64,000 bases of DNA, taken from assembly GCA_044356555.1 (NCBI GenBank), contig JBIKWB010000012.1:90705-154704 (forward strand), in the 5' to 3' direction. This document shows, one piece after another, positions 55,809 to 64,000 of the stretch. A program made the position numbers and the translations under genes. The stretch is from Tous-C4FEB sp044356555. GTDB lineage: Bacteria > Verrucomicrobiota > Verrucomicrobiia > Opitutales > Opitutaceae. Numbering within the stretch: position 1 is the stretch's first letter; each line of letters begins with the position of its first letter. Below the pieces are notes generated by a model that had not been told where the DNA came from, did not search any database, and saw only the letters and a program-made list of their open reading frames with translations.

Positions 55809-58800
55809 GTGCTCGTGCCTATTTCCGATCTGAAACCCAGCGAATTTTTCCTATCGCCCCGGCAGCGCGCGTTGCTCGTCGCCGCGTTGCTCTCGCTCGG
55901 TCCTTGGCACTTGGTTTCCCGGGCCCAGACTCCGGTCGCGGTCGATCCCGCCTCGCTTAATGACCGCGTCCAAGCCGGCGATCCTGATGCGATCAATGCT
56001 CTCGCCAATGCCTTCGCCAACGGCGCCGGCGTGCCGGAGAATCTAGCCGAGGCCGTCCGCCTCTACGAACTAGCCGCCGCTAAGGGTCATGCGCCGGCGC
56101 TGTTCAATCTCGGCATGATGAGCGAGCTCGGTCGTGGCCTCCCGGCGGACCTCGGCGCCGCGTTTAAGCGCTATCTCTGCGCCGCCGAACTCGGGTTCGC
56201 GCCGGCCCAATTCAATGTGGGCAACATGTACGCCAACGGGCTCGGCGTGAAGGCGGACTTTTTCGAGGCCGCCCTTTGGTTTCGGCAAGCGGCCGACCGC
56301 GGCGTGCCGGAGGCCCAATACAATCTCGCGCTCGCCTATGAACTCGGCCGCGGGGTCGCCAAGGACGAGACGGCCGCCCAAAAATGGTACCGCTCGGCCG
56401 GTGAACAGGGCTATCCCCGCGCCCGTTATAATCTCGCGCTCATGCTAGAGGATGGCCGGGGCTCCGCCTCAGACCAAGCCGCCGCGGCCACCCTGTACCG
56501 CGCCGCAGCCGCCCAGAATTTCGGTCCGGCCCAGAATAATTTTGGCATCATGCTGGCGGAGGGCCGCGGTGGTTTGAAGCCCGACCCGGTCGAGGCCTAC
56601 GCATGGCTTTCGCTCGCCGTGGAAAACGGGGCGATGTCTACCGCCCGGGATTTGCTCGTCCGGCAACTGGCGCCGGCCCAGATCGCAGCCGCTTCGACCC
56701 GTACGAGTTTTCTGCGAGCTCAGCTCGATGCCGGCGCCGCGGCTCCGGCGCCGACCCCGGTCGCCCCGACGTCGCCCGTGCCGGCTCCAACCGCAGCGCC
56801 GGCGATGGCGGCCCCGGTGCCGGCTCGCCCCGCTCCTCCGACCAGTCCCGATCCACAGCTCATCGCGGCCCTCGAAACTGCCCGCGCCGAGAATGCCCGC
56901 TTGATGGCGGAAAACACCCGCTTGGTAACCGCGACCCAAACCGCGGTGACGGAGCGTCAAGCGCTTGATCAACGGCTGGCGGCGGCCGCCGCCGAAGCCG
57001 CGCGCATGGCGACGGCGCTGACCGCTGCTGAAACGGCCGCCAAAACGGCGGCCGCGCGCCCTTCCGGACTCGATCCGGCGGAGCAGGCAGCATTGCAATC
57101 CAGGCTGAACGCCGCCCAAACCGCCGCCGACCAAGCCAAGGCGGAGAACGCCGGGCTCCTCGCGGAAAATTCCCGCCTCGCAGCGGCGGCGGCGGCGCTG
57201 CAGCAGGAGAAAACCGCTCTCGATTCGCGTCTTGCCTCGCCTGCTCCGGCCGAAGCCGCCCTGCGGACGCAGGTTGACCAACTGCAGCGTGACGCCGCCG
57301 CTGTCCGCGCGGAGAAAGATGCCGCTCTTCGCCAAGCCTCCGATCTTGCCGCGCAGCTAAAATCGGCCCGTGAGACTTCGACGGCGGCCGCTCCTGCCGC
57401 TGGTTCGGCGGAGGGCGTCACGCTGGAAAACCGCTTGCGGTCTCTCACGGAGGACAATGCGCGCCTCAACAACGAGGTGAAGCGCTCTACCGTCGAGCTC
57501 ACGGCGCTCGGCCGCCAGTTGCGTCAGGCTCAGGAACGGCTCAGCAAACTCGGCGCTCCGGTGGCGGGCGCGACCTCGGCAGCAAACCCGGCGGAAGCGG
57601 AGCGCAAACTTGTCGAGCTCACGCGCTCGGTCGAAGAAATGCGCGCCGCCAACGCCAAGCTCACGGCGGAGAATGCACGTCTCGCGGCCCAGTCCGCCCA
57701 GACGGCGGGGCCCGACCTCGCCCCGCAACTGACCGCCGCGCAAGTCCGGGTCGAACAACTTACGACCGCAAAAGCCGCGCTCGAAAAGCGGATCGCCGAA
57801 CTCTCCGCCCAGCCCGCGGCACCGGTCGCCGATTCTGCTCAATTGAACAAAGTCCAGGGCGAGTTGGCCGATACGCAGAGCAAGCTCGTGGCCGCCCGGC
57901 TTGAGACCGAACAGATCCGGCTAAAGCTCGACGAAGTCAGTGATACGCTGGCCGCCCGCACGGCGCGATTTACGCGCGACCTCGAAGCCGCCAAGGCCGC
58001 CGCGACGGCCGCCCCGGTCGGATCGGAACAACTTGCGGCCGCGCAGGCCCGTGTTGCCCAACTTTCAGCGGAGAAGACCGCGCTGGAGAATCGGCTGACG
58101 AGTGGCAACCGGGCCGAGGCGGATTTGACCGCCGCGACCGCGGCGTTGGCCGCCGCCCGGCTTGCCGCCGACGAGGCGAAATCCGATCTCGATGCGGCCA
58201 CGGCGGCGAGCGATCGGCTGGCCCGCGATTTGTCCAGTGTGCGGGATCAGCTGGCGAGCCAAACCTCCGGCCACACGGCGCTCACCGCTGAGAACCAGCG
58301 ACTGCTGGCCGCGCTGCAGGCGGCGCAGGCGGATCGGGCGGCGACGGCGCAGCTGCAGACCCGACTGGCCGAGGCCGAACGCGCCGCCGCACGTCACGCG
58401 GTAACGGTGGCGGAGCTCGCGACGGTGAAGGAAGCGTTGGCCACCGCCCGCACCGAGGCGCAAGCCGGCGGCGCGGACCGTGACTCGTTGAACAAACTCA
58501 ACGCCCAGCTTGATTCGGCGGGCAGAACGATCGCCGACCTGTCGGCTAAGAACGACGAACTGGCCAAAGATCTTGAAGTGTCCAAGCAATCCATCGCCGC
58601 AGCCTTGGCGGCCCAGGCGGCGGCGGCGAAGGCGGCTCCCGACGGACGTGCGGTGCAGTTGGAAATGCAGACGTTGCAAGATCAGGTGACCAAGTTGGAA
58701 ACGCGCCTTGAGAGCGAGCGCGGGACCGCCGCGAAAGAGCTCGCCGGCGTCGCCACCCAGCTCCAATTCGCCCGCGAGACCAATCGCGCGCTGACCGAGG

Positions 58801-60191
58801 CGAACCGCGCGTTGATTGCCGCCAAGAGCAGCGACGATTCGGTCCTGCGCACCGAGCGTGACCAACTCGACGCCCGGGTGCGCGAGCTGACCGCATCCGG
58901 CACGCGGTTGGCCGAAGACAAAGCCGCGGCCGAGCGCGCCATCGCCGAAGCGCGCAAGCTCGCCGCCGCCGCCGGCCAAGAACGCGACACCTTGCGCGGT
59001 CAAGTGGACGACATGTTCTCCAAGCTCTCGGAATCCGAGCGCCGGCTCACGCAGTTCAGGCAAGGCTCCGATTCCGACCGGGGCCAAGTCGCCTCGGCGC
59101 AGACGGCGGCGGAGCAGGCCCGCACGGCTCTCACCGCGTTGCAGGCGAAATTCAACGAGAACGAAAGAGCCCTTGAGCAGCACAACGCCACGGTGGCGGA
59201 ACTCACCGGGGTCAATGACCGGCTAACCCGGGAGCGGGCGACGCTCGCGGGGCAAGTCACCGCGGCGCAGGCGGCGGCCGAGCGCGCCCGCGCTGAGTTG
59301 GCCGACCTGAAATCGCGGCACGAAGCCGAGGTCAAGGCGGCGGGCCAGCAGTCGGCCACGCTTGCGGCCCTGATTGCCGCCGACGAGAAATCCACCGCCA
59401 AGCTTGCCGAAGTCACGGCGCAGGTCGCGACGTTGCGATCCGAAAACACGCGCCTCGCAGCGTCCGCCGAAGAACTGTCGAAACTCCGGGCCGAAGCGGC
59501 CGAGGTGAAGCGCAAGCTCGCGGAAAGCGATCAAGCCGGCGACCAACAGGCGGCGAGCGTCGCAGAGCTGACGGGAGCGAATGAGAAACTTTCGACCGAC
59601 CGCCGTGAAATGCAGGCCCGCATCGAGGCGCTTTCGGGCGACCTGGCGCAGCAGCGTGAACTGGCGGCCCGGCTGACGCAGACCGGCCAGACGGCGGACG
59701 CCGCCCGGCGCGAAGCGGAACAACGCGCGAGCCAGCTGGCGACTGCGGCGGAGCAATTGGGCGCCGCGCAGCGTGAGCTGAACGCGGTGCGGGGTGAGAA
59801 TGCGCGGTTGCGGGAGACCTCTTCGGCGAACGAGCGCGAGCGCACGGCGCGGATGGCCCAACTCCAGCAGGAGAATGCGGCGATTGCGGCCCGCCTGCGC
59901 CAGGCCCAAGGCACACTCGACCAGATCGCTTCCGCGGCGCGGATCATCAACGGCACCGTAGGCGCGCCGACGGCCCTCCCGGTGGCGCCGGTGCGCACGG
60001 TGCGTACGGACACGATGGTGGCGGCGCCCGCCGAACGGTTTCACACCGTGCAAGAAGGTGATTCGCTCACCCGCATCAGTGCCCGTTACTACGGCACACC
60101 CAATCGTTGGCAGGATATTTATGAGGCCAACCGCGACGTTCTTCGGGGCGAAAACGCGTTGCGTCCCGGTCAGCGTCTAAGGATCCCGTAG
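55809..60191 (+). CDS. Giant periplasmic protein: Sel1 repeats, very long coiled coil, C-terminal LysM
   Basis: 1460 residues from a GTG at 55809; another in-frame GTG follows two codons later, and the signal peptide (RALLVAALLSLGPWHLVSRA) supports a start here. Residues about 40-300 hold some seven Sel1/TPR-like repeats (PALFNLGMMSELGRGLPADL, PEAQYNLALAYELGRGVAKD and others). A Pro/Ala linker (about 312-345) leads to roughly 1030 residues of Ala/Glu/Gln/Lys-rich heptad-like coiled coil (350-1385). The last 50 residues form a LysM domain (FHTVQEGDSLTRISARYYGT) that should bind peptidoglycan. No enzyme domain is visible. It may anchor an elongated scaffold to the cell wall. I do not know a characterised protein with this architecture. 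Confidence 0.8.
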   Translation: MLVPISDLKPSEFFLSPRQRALLVAALLSLGPWHLVSRAQTPVAVDPASLNDRVQAGDPDAINALANAFANGAGVPENLAEAVRLYELAAAKGHAPALFNLGMMSELGRGLPADLGAAFKRYLCAAELGFAPAQFNVGNMYANGLGVKADFFEAALWFRQAADRGVPEAQYNLALAYELGRGVAKDETAAQKWYRSAGEQGYPRARYNLALMLEDGRGSASDQAAAATLYRAAAAQNFGPAQNNFGIMLAEGRGGLKPDPVEAYAWLSLAVENGAMSTARDLLVRQLAPAQIAAASTRTSFLRAQLDAGAAAPAPTPVAPTSPVPAPTAAPAMAAPVPARPAPPTSPDPQLIAALETARAENARLMAENTRLVTATQTAVTERQALDQRLAAAAAEAARMATALTAAETAAKTAAARPSGLDPAEQAALQSRLNAAQTAADQAKAENAGLLAENSRLAAAAAALQQEKTALDSRLASPAPAEAALRTQVDQLQRDAAAVRAEKDAALRQASDLAAQLKSARETSTAAAPAAGSAEGVTLENRLRSLTEDNARLNNEVKRSTVELTALGRQLRQAQERLSKLGAPVAGATSAANPAEAERKLVELTRSVEEMRAANAKLTAENARLAAQSAQTAGPDLAPQLTAAQVRVEQLTTAKAALEKRIAELSAQPAAPVADSAQLNKVQGELADTQSKLVAARLETEQIRLKLDEVSDTLAARTARFTRDLEAAKAAATAAPVGSEQLAAAQARVAQLSAEKTALENRLTSGNRAEADLTAATAALAAARLAADEAKSDLDAATAASDRLARDLSSVRDQLASQTSGHTALTAENQRLLAALQAAQADRAATAQLQTRLAEAERAAARHAVTVAELATVKEALATARTEAQAGGADRDSLNKLNAQLDSAGRTIADLSAKNDELAKDLEVSKQSIAAALAAQAAAAKAAPDGRAVQLEMQTLQDQVTKLETRLESERGTAAKELAGVATQLQFARETNRALTEANRALIAAKSSDDSVLRTERDQLDARVRELTASGTRLAEDKAAAERAIAEARKLAAAAGQERDTLRGQVDDMFSKLSESERRLTQFRQGSDSDRGQVASAQTAAEQARTALTALQAKFNENERALEQHNATVAELTGVNDRLTRERATLAGQVTAAQAAAERARAELADLKSRHEAEVKAAGQQSATLAALIAADEKSTAKLAEVTAQVATLRSENTRLAASAEELSKLRAEAAEVKRKLAESDQAGDQQAASVAELTGANEKLSTDRREMQARIEALSGDLAQQRELAARLTQTGQTADAARREAEQRASQLATAAEQLGAAQRELNAVRGENARLRETSSANERERTARMAQLQQENAAIAARLRQAQGTLDQIASAARIINGTVGAPTALPVAPVRTVRTDTMVAAPAERFHTVQEGDSLTRISARYYGTPNRWQDIYEANRDVLRGENALRPGQRLRIP

Positions 60192-60199
60192 CGCGCCGG

Positions 60200-60502
60200 T
60201 CAGATGGCGGCGACGAACTCCGGCTGCTCCGGCGTGTAATGGGCGGCTGGGGCGCATGGGACTTCGCCCAAGTGAAGAAGGGTGATCTGGCGCTCGAGAT
60301 CTTGGCGAGTGAGTTGGCTTTCGAGGACGGGCGACGGCCCATCGACCAAGCGATAGGCCCAAAATCCCGCCGCGCGCAGAACGAGGCCGACGGGCGCCGC
60401 GGTCTCGTTCAGGTAAACCCGCGCGATAATCTCGCCGCCGCTCGGGTGGACCTCGGAGATGTCGGTCCGGGCGAAGCGTATGATGCGCACAGGCGGGTTC
60501 AT
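60200..60502 (-). CDS. Small hypothetical protein coupled to the gene before it
   Basis: 100 residues from the ATG at 60502, whose ATGA overlaps the stop codon of the 84-residue gene upstream. The sequence (MNPPVRIIRFARTDISEVHP, later LTRQDLERQITLLHLGEVPC) has no motif I recognise. There is no signal peptide and no membrane helix, and the fold is probably alpha/beta. The coupling implies the two products work together. It is convergent with the giant coiled-coil gene, 8 bases apart. Confidence 0.6.
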   Translation of the reverse strand: MNPPVRIIRFARTDISEVHPSGGEIIARVYLNETAAPVGLVLRAAGFWAYRLVDGPSPVLESQLTRQDLERQITLLHLGEVPCAPAAHYTPEQPEFVAAI

Positions 60503-60753
60503 GCTGCGGCCTGCTTGTGCGAGGGCTGTGCGGGCTTGGCGGCGTCGCGGGCGAGCTGTTCGAAACAACGGTCGCGCCGGGACCGGGCCGCCAAGACATC
60601 TTTGGTGCCGAGGGACCGGCGGATGCGCTCCTTGGTGAGCGGCGTGGGATAGGCTGTGTAGTGCAGGAACCAAGTGCCATGGTTGTTCCACAGGTGGTGG
60701 TTCGGGTTATCCGCACAGGCGCGGATGCCGGGGATTTTCGCTTCGAGGTTCAT
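60499..60753 (-). CDS. Small protein resembling a recombinase arm-type DNA-binding domain
   Basis: 84 residues from the ATG at 60753. NHHLWNNHGTWFLHYTAYPT followed by LTKERIRRSLGTKDVLAARS resembles the arm-binding N-terminal part of tyrosine recombinases (a strand-rich W..H.T..P stretch, then RRSLGT and a helix of the ARRRRD type). No catalytic recombinase domain is present. It ends in an ATGA overlap with the 100-residue gene. It could be a free-standing DNA-binding module or a domesticated integrase fragment. A longer frame from 60798 runs over the terminator and is unlikely. Confidence 0.5.
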   Translation of the reverse strand: MNLEAKIPGIRACADNPNHHLWNNHGTWFLHYTAYPTPLTKERIRRSLGTKDVLAARSRRDRCFEQLARDAAKPAQPSHKQAAA

Positions 60754-60796
60754 GGGCGGAGTTTTCGTGGAGACGATCGTGCCGCAGGATGAAAAC

Positions 60797-60826
60797 AAAA
60801 AACCGATCTGGGCATCAGATCGGTTT
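60797..60826 (-). terminator. Minus-strand intrinsic terminator
   Basis: On the minus strand, AAACCGATCT and AGATCGGTTT form a 10-bp stem around a 7-base loop, followed by TTTTTT (complement of 60797-60802). It would end transcription coming from the AIM24-like gene about 215 bases upstream, leaving a structured 3' untranslated region. Confidence 0.85.
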
Positions 60827-61039
60827 CGTCTTCGGGAGCGTTATGGTTCGTCGCCTTTGCGGGTGACGCACATCCGGGCTTTCGCCCGATCCACCGTGGC
60901 CGCTCCCGGCCCGGTTGGCTGAAACCGCTTTTGAGGGCGGCTTCTTTCCTGATGCGTCGGTCAAACTGCTGATCGTTCAGACAGCGTCGAGAATTTTTTG
61001 GGTGGTCCGTGTCATAAAGACCGGCCTGTTTTCCGGCGC

Positions 61040-61858
61040 TCAGCGGTTGTCGCCGTCGAGGAGGCGGCCGAGGCCGCCGAGGGCGGAGCCTTCCTCTCGC
61101 CCGCCGCGGGCGGCGCCGACGATGCGGCCGGCGAGACGGGAGAAGGGCAGTGATTGGAGCCAGACTTTACCGGGACCGCGCAAGGTCGCGAAGAAGAGGC
61201 CCTCGCCGCCGAAGAAGGCGGTTTTGATGCCGCCCACCATTTGAATGTCGTAATCAACCGACGGTTGGAAGGCGACGATGCAGCCCGTATCGACGCGCAG
61301 GGTTTCGCCGGGCGCGAGGGTGCGCTCATAGAGCGTGCCGCCGGCGTGGATGAAGGCCCAGCCGTCGCCTTGGAGCCGTTGCATGATGAAGCCCTCGCCG
61401 CCGAAGAGGCCGGCCCCGAGTTTTTTCTGGAAGGCAATGCTGACGGAAACGCCTTTTGCCGCGCAGAGAAACGAGTCCTTTTGGGCGATGAGTTCCCCGC
61501 CGATCGAGGCCAGCGGGACGGGCAGGATCTTTCCGGGATAGGGCGCGCCGAATGCGACCCGACGTTTGCCGGTGCCCTGGTTCTGAAACACCGTCATGAA
61601 GAGCGATTCGCCCGTCAGCAGGCGTTTGCCGGCGCCCAGCAACGCGCCCACGAAGCCGCGATTCTGGTTCGAGCCGTCGCCGAAGATCGTCTCCATCGCG
61701 ATCCCGTCGTCCATGAACATCATGCCGCCGGCTTCGGCGACCACGGCCTCGTTGGGATCGAGCTCGATCTCGACGAACTGCATGTCGTCGCCGTGAACTT
61801 TATAGTCGATGACGTGCATCGTGTTGCCGGAGAGGACGGGAGGATTGAAGGAATTCAT
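61040..61858 (-). CDS. AIM24/TIGR00266 family protein
   Basis: 272 residues. The sequence is a tandem of beta-rich segments typical of the family: MQFVEIELDPNEAVVAEAGG, MFMDDGIAMETIFGDG, LFGGEGFIMQRLQGDGWAFI and IKTAFFGGEGLFFATLRGPG. The FFGGEGLF repeat pair marks the two halves of the beta-prism-like fold. Bacterial members have no settled function; the yeast relative is mitochondrial. The protein has no signal peptide. An alternative start lies at 61819. Transcription probably ends at the terminator at 60797-60826. Confidence 0.9.
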   Translation of the reverse strand: MNSFNPPVLSGNTMHVIDYKVHGDDMQFVEIELDPNEAVVAEAGGMMFMDDGIAMETIFGDGSNQNRGFVGALLGAGKRLLTGESLFMTVFQNQGTGKRRVAFGAPYPGKILPVPLASIGGELIAQKDSFLCAAKGVSVSIAFQKKLGAGLFGGEGFIMQRLQGDGWAFIHAGGTLYERTLAPGETLRVDTGCIVAFQPSVDYDIQMVGGIKTAFFGGEGLFFATLRGPGKVWLQSLPFSRLAGRIVGAARGGREEGSALGGLGRLLDGDNR

Positions 61859-62085
61859 CGGTGGGTGGATTAAAGGAGTGGAGTGTGATTGGGCGGAGTT
61901 TAGGCGGCGTGGAGCAGGCCTTCGCGGCCCGAGACGATCGAAAGGAAAATGGTCGAGAATTTCATGGCAAGGTGCGGATTGAATTTCCGGGTAACCCCCG
62001 AAAAACGCCGCAGTCTGTGAAAAGTTTCAGAGATCCATCGCATGACTCAAAAAAAGTGCTTGGGCGGAATCTGCGCGGACGGGAT

Positions 62086-63297
62086 TCAGCGCAGGGCGGC
62101 GCGGATGAGGCGATCGTCGCCGTCGTTGGGTGCCGGGGTGAGGCGCAGGGCGGCACAGAGCAGATTGTAAATGTGGATATTCTCGACGGCTTCGGTGACG
62201 ACGCCGGCTTTGAACGAGGGGCCGCTGGCGACGAAGATGCCGTGCATCGACGGGAGAGCCGGATCGTAGCCATGGTCGCCTTTGTTGTAGGTTTGGCGGG
62301 TCAGTTCGTATTTTTTGCGAGGCAGGACATGCCAGCCGAGTTCGGGCAAAACCCAAACCGGCGCGATGCGGGGGTTGTCCTTTAGTTGGAAATGCGCGGG
62401 CAAGTCGGCCGCGAGACAGGCCCTCGCGTGGGGGATCTGCGCGAGCCGGGTCATTAGACCGGTGGTGTCGCCGGTTAGGGGCTGGAGACCGACGACTGAA
62501 CCCGCGAAATCGATCTGCACGGTTTTTGGATCGATGTAATCCTCAAGCACGATCACGCGGTCGACGCTCACGGGCGCCATGCCGTGATCGGAGACGATCA
62601 CAAAATTCGGAGTGACGCCTTCGGCGGCGAGCCGGGTACGCAAAGTGCCCAGTTGCGTGTCGAGCAAGCGGACGGCGGCGGCGAGCGCCGGCGAATCGGG
62701 GCCGTGGTTGTGGCCGGCTGAATTGGTTTCCTCGAAATAGAAGGCGATGAAGGCGGGCCGCTGGGCCGGGGGCAGGCGGAGCCAAGCGACCAGTTCTTCG
62801 AGGCGCTGCGCAAACGGTACCGAGTAATCGTAACGTTTCCAAAACGTGGGCCTCACGCCGTGGATTTCAGCTTCGGAACCGACCCAGAAGTAGCTCGCGG
62901 CGGGGCGACCTTGGCGGACGGCGGTGGTCCAAATCGGTTCGCCGCCCCACCATTTGGCGGCGCCGACGGACGCGGGATTTTTGTAGTTGAAGACCTCGCC
63001 GGTGGATGAGTCGAAGAATTCGTTATTGATCATCCCGTGGCGGGCCGAGCGAAGGCCGGTCGCGATCGAGTAGTGATTGGGAAACGTGTTCGTCGGGAAG
63101 ACGGGGATGAGGCTGCGGGCGGTCGTGCCCTCGCGGATGAGCGCACGGAGATTTGGGGTCTCGGCGGGATGCAGCGCACAGTAATCCCACCGAAAACCGT
63201 CCATAGAGATCAGCAGCAGAGGCGGCGTCTCATGGGCGTGTGCAGCGCCGAAAAGGGCGAAGAAAAAAAGCCGACGCAGAAGGAATGCAATGTTCAT
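62086..63297 (-). CDS. Secreted type I phosphodiesterase/nucleotide pyrophosphatase-like enzyme
   Basis: 403 residues with a signal peptide (MNIAFLLRRLFFFALFGAAH). The metal and nucleophile segments are LISMDGFRWDY with Asp33 and PVFPTNTFPNHYSIATGL with nucleophile Thr71, as in ENPP enzymes. VSDHGMAPV and the late KGDHGYDPALPSMHG supply the remaining zinc ligands. It splits phosphodiester or pyrophosphate bonds of nucleotides or related compounds in the periplasm. The gene lies 42 bases after tatA on the same strand. Confidence 0.92.
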   Translation of the reverse strand: MNIAFLLRRLFFFALFGAAHAHETPPLLLISMDGFRWDYCALHPAETPNLRALIREGTTARSLIPVFPTNTFPNHYSIATGLRSARHGMINNEFFDSSTGEVFNYKNPASVGAAKWWGGEPIWTTAVRQGRPAASYFWVGSEAEIHGVRPTFWKRYDYSVPFAQRLEELVAWLRLPPAQRPAFIAFYFEETNSAGHNHGPDSPALAAAVRLLDTQLGTLRTRLAAEGVTPNFVIVSDHGMAPVSVDRVIVLEDYIDPKTVQIDFAGSVVGLQPLTGDTTGLMTRLAQIPHARACLAADLPAHFQLKDNPRIAPVWVLPELGWHVLPRKKYELTRQTYNKGDHGYDPALPSMHGIFVASGPSFKAGVVTEAVENIHIYNLLCAALRLTPAPNDGDDRLIRAALR

Positions 63298-63339
63298 GGC
63301 CGAATCATCCCACGGCGCACCCGACCGATCACGAGCACC

Positions 63340-63720
63340 TCAAACGTCGGCCGAATGCCGGGGTTTTTCCGGCGGGGGAGGGGCGGGAGGGGCCGGCGGG
63401 GGTGTGATTTCGGGCTCGATGGGCGACGCGGCGATGGAGTTTTCGGGCGCCGGCAGCGCGGGGACGGGATCGGAGCTGCTTGGGCTGGCCGGGAGATTCG
63501 CGACGTATTTCTTGGCTTCGTCGTCGGCGAGGGCGCGTTTGAATTCCTCTTCGACGCCGCTGGCCGCTTTCTTGAATTCTTTGACTGACTTGCCAAGGCC
63601 CCGGGCAAATTCGGGGAGTTTTTTCCCGCCGAACATGACCAAAACCAAAGTCAGAATCACTATCATTTCGAGGCCACCGACGCCTTCGATAAAGGCGGCG
63701 GGGAAGAAAAAGAGGGTCAT
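63340..63720 (-). CDS. tatA: Twin-arginine translocase subunit TatA
   Basis: 126 residues. The N-terminal transmembrane helix is EMIVILTLVLVMFGGKKLPE, followed by the amphipathic helix ARGLGKSVKEFKKAASGVEE, the TatA/E hallmark with FGGKKLPE and FKKA. The tail is Pro- and Ala-rich (ITPPPAPPAPPPPEK). It forms the pore for folded Tat substrates such as the DUF1501 protein at 30598. TatB and TatC are not in the window. The start at 63720 gives a longer periplasmic N-terminus than usual; initiation at the internal Met of the helix is unlikely. Confidence 0.93.
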   Translation of the reverse strand: MTLFFFPAAFIEGVGGLEMIVILTLVLVMFGGKKLPEFARGLGKSVKEFKKAASGVEEEFKRALADDEAKKYVANLPASPSSSDPVPALPAPENSIAASPIEPEITPPPAPPAPPPPEKPRHSADV

Positions 63721-63772
63721 GGCAGCAGTGTGAGGCGGTGGATGGAAATTTGTAACGGTAAAAATCGTCCTC

Positions 63773-64000
63773 CTACTTCACGGCGACGCTGACCGTGAAC
63801 TTCGCGGTTTCGCCGGGTTTGACGAAGTGCAGACCGAGCTTGTGCTCGGCCGCGTTGGGCGGCCCCATCCACGGCTCGACGCAGTAATAGGGCGAAGTGT
63901 CTTCGAGGGTCCAACTCACGAACGTGGCGTCGGGCGGCGGGACTTTGGCGGTGCCGATCCTCACGGCGATGTCGCCGGGACGACCGCGTTCGCCGAATAC
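63773..64000 (-). CDS. C-terminal end of an aldose 1-epimerase-like protein, 5' end outside window
   Basis: The minus-strand frame is open from the window edge to a TAG at 63775-63773, giving 75 residues. WTLEDTSPYYCVEPWMGPPN followed by FVKPGETAKFTVSVAVK resembles the ending of LacX/GalM-type aldose 1-epimerases, where PYxCxEPW and a pGE..ktf stretch are common. Such proteins flip the anomeric carbon of sugars. The fragment is too short for certainty. It ends 52 bases before tatA and could be co-transcribed with it. Confidence 0.5.
   Translation of the reverse strand, partial: VFGERGRPGDIAVRIGTAKVPPPDATFVSWTLEDTSPYYCVEPWMGPPNAAEHKLGLHFVKPGETAKFTVSVAVK

Overview
This window looks like chromosomal DNA from a GC-rich verrucomicrobial bacterium of the Opitutaceae type. 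That placement is inferred from gene content and not from a marker gene. The supporting signs are large TonB-dependent receptors, several secreted sulfatases, a PSCyt1/DUF1549/DUF1553 protein paired with a Tat-exported DUF1501 protein, an M12-like metalloprotease with Verrucomicrobia-type C-terminal repeats, and translation starts that mostly lack a Shine-Dalgarno sequence.

Layout. 1-2514 (-) is a TonB-dependent receptor whose 3' end lies outside the window. It is divergent from a sensor kinase/response regulator pair (2750-5391). purE and purK follow (5512-7340). An XdhC-MobA pair (7412-9035) and an S9 peptidase (9079-11160) lie on the minus strand, back to back with a second TonB-dependent receptor that ends in a strong terminator (11350-14391). 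The 690-base gap after it carries a minus-strand terminator with no gene upstream, a candidate small RNA. A secreted metalloprotease (15019-17478) and a truncated ATPase remnant come next.

The largest functional block, 17881-32076, runs entirely on the plus strand: ECF sigma factor, membrane anti-sigma factor, TonB-dependent receptor, three sulfatases of different types, a cytochrome/DUF1549/DUF1553 protein and a DUF1501 protein. It reads as a regulated system for uptake and breakdown of a sulfated glycan.

Housekeeping genes follow: clpB, psd, tRNA-Leu(UAG), an esterase lipoprotein and a degenerate MA-type peptidase. The arginine genes are argJ (-) divergent from argB-argD-argF-argG (+), followed by rhaM. 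An MdtABC-like RND efflux operon runs 53503-46012 (-). The last part holds DUF4199 and DUF3500 proteins, a 1460-residue Sel1/coiled-coil/LysM protein, two tiny coupled genes, an AIM24-type protein, a nucleotide pyrophosphatase-like enzyme, TatA and the tail of an aldose-epimerase-like gene.

Interspersed repeats are present. GTAG-bounded REP-like elements supply the stop codons of three genes, and a second palindromic family occurs twice. The observations I rate highest are the 1460-residue Sel1/coiled-coil/LysM protein, the candidate small RNA whose GU-rich stretch resembles the complement of a TonB-receptor leader, and the sigma/anti-sigma-controlled sulfatase locus.
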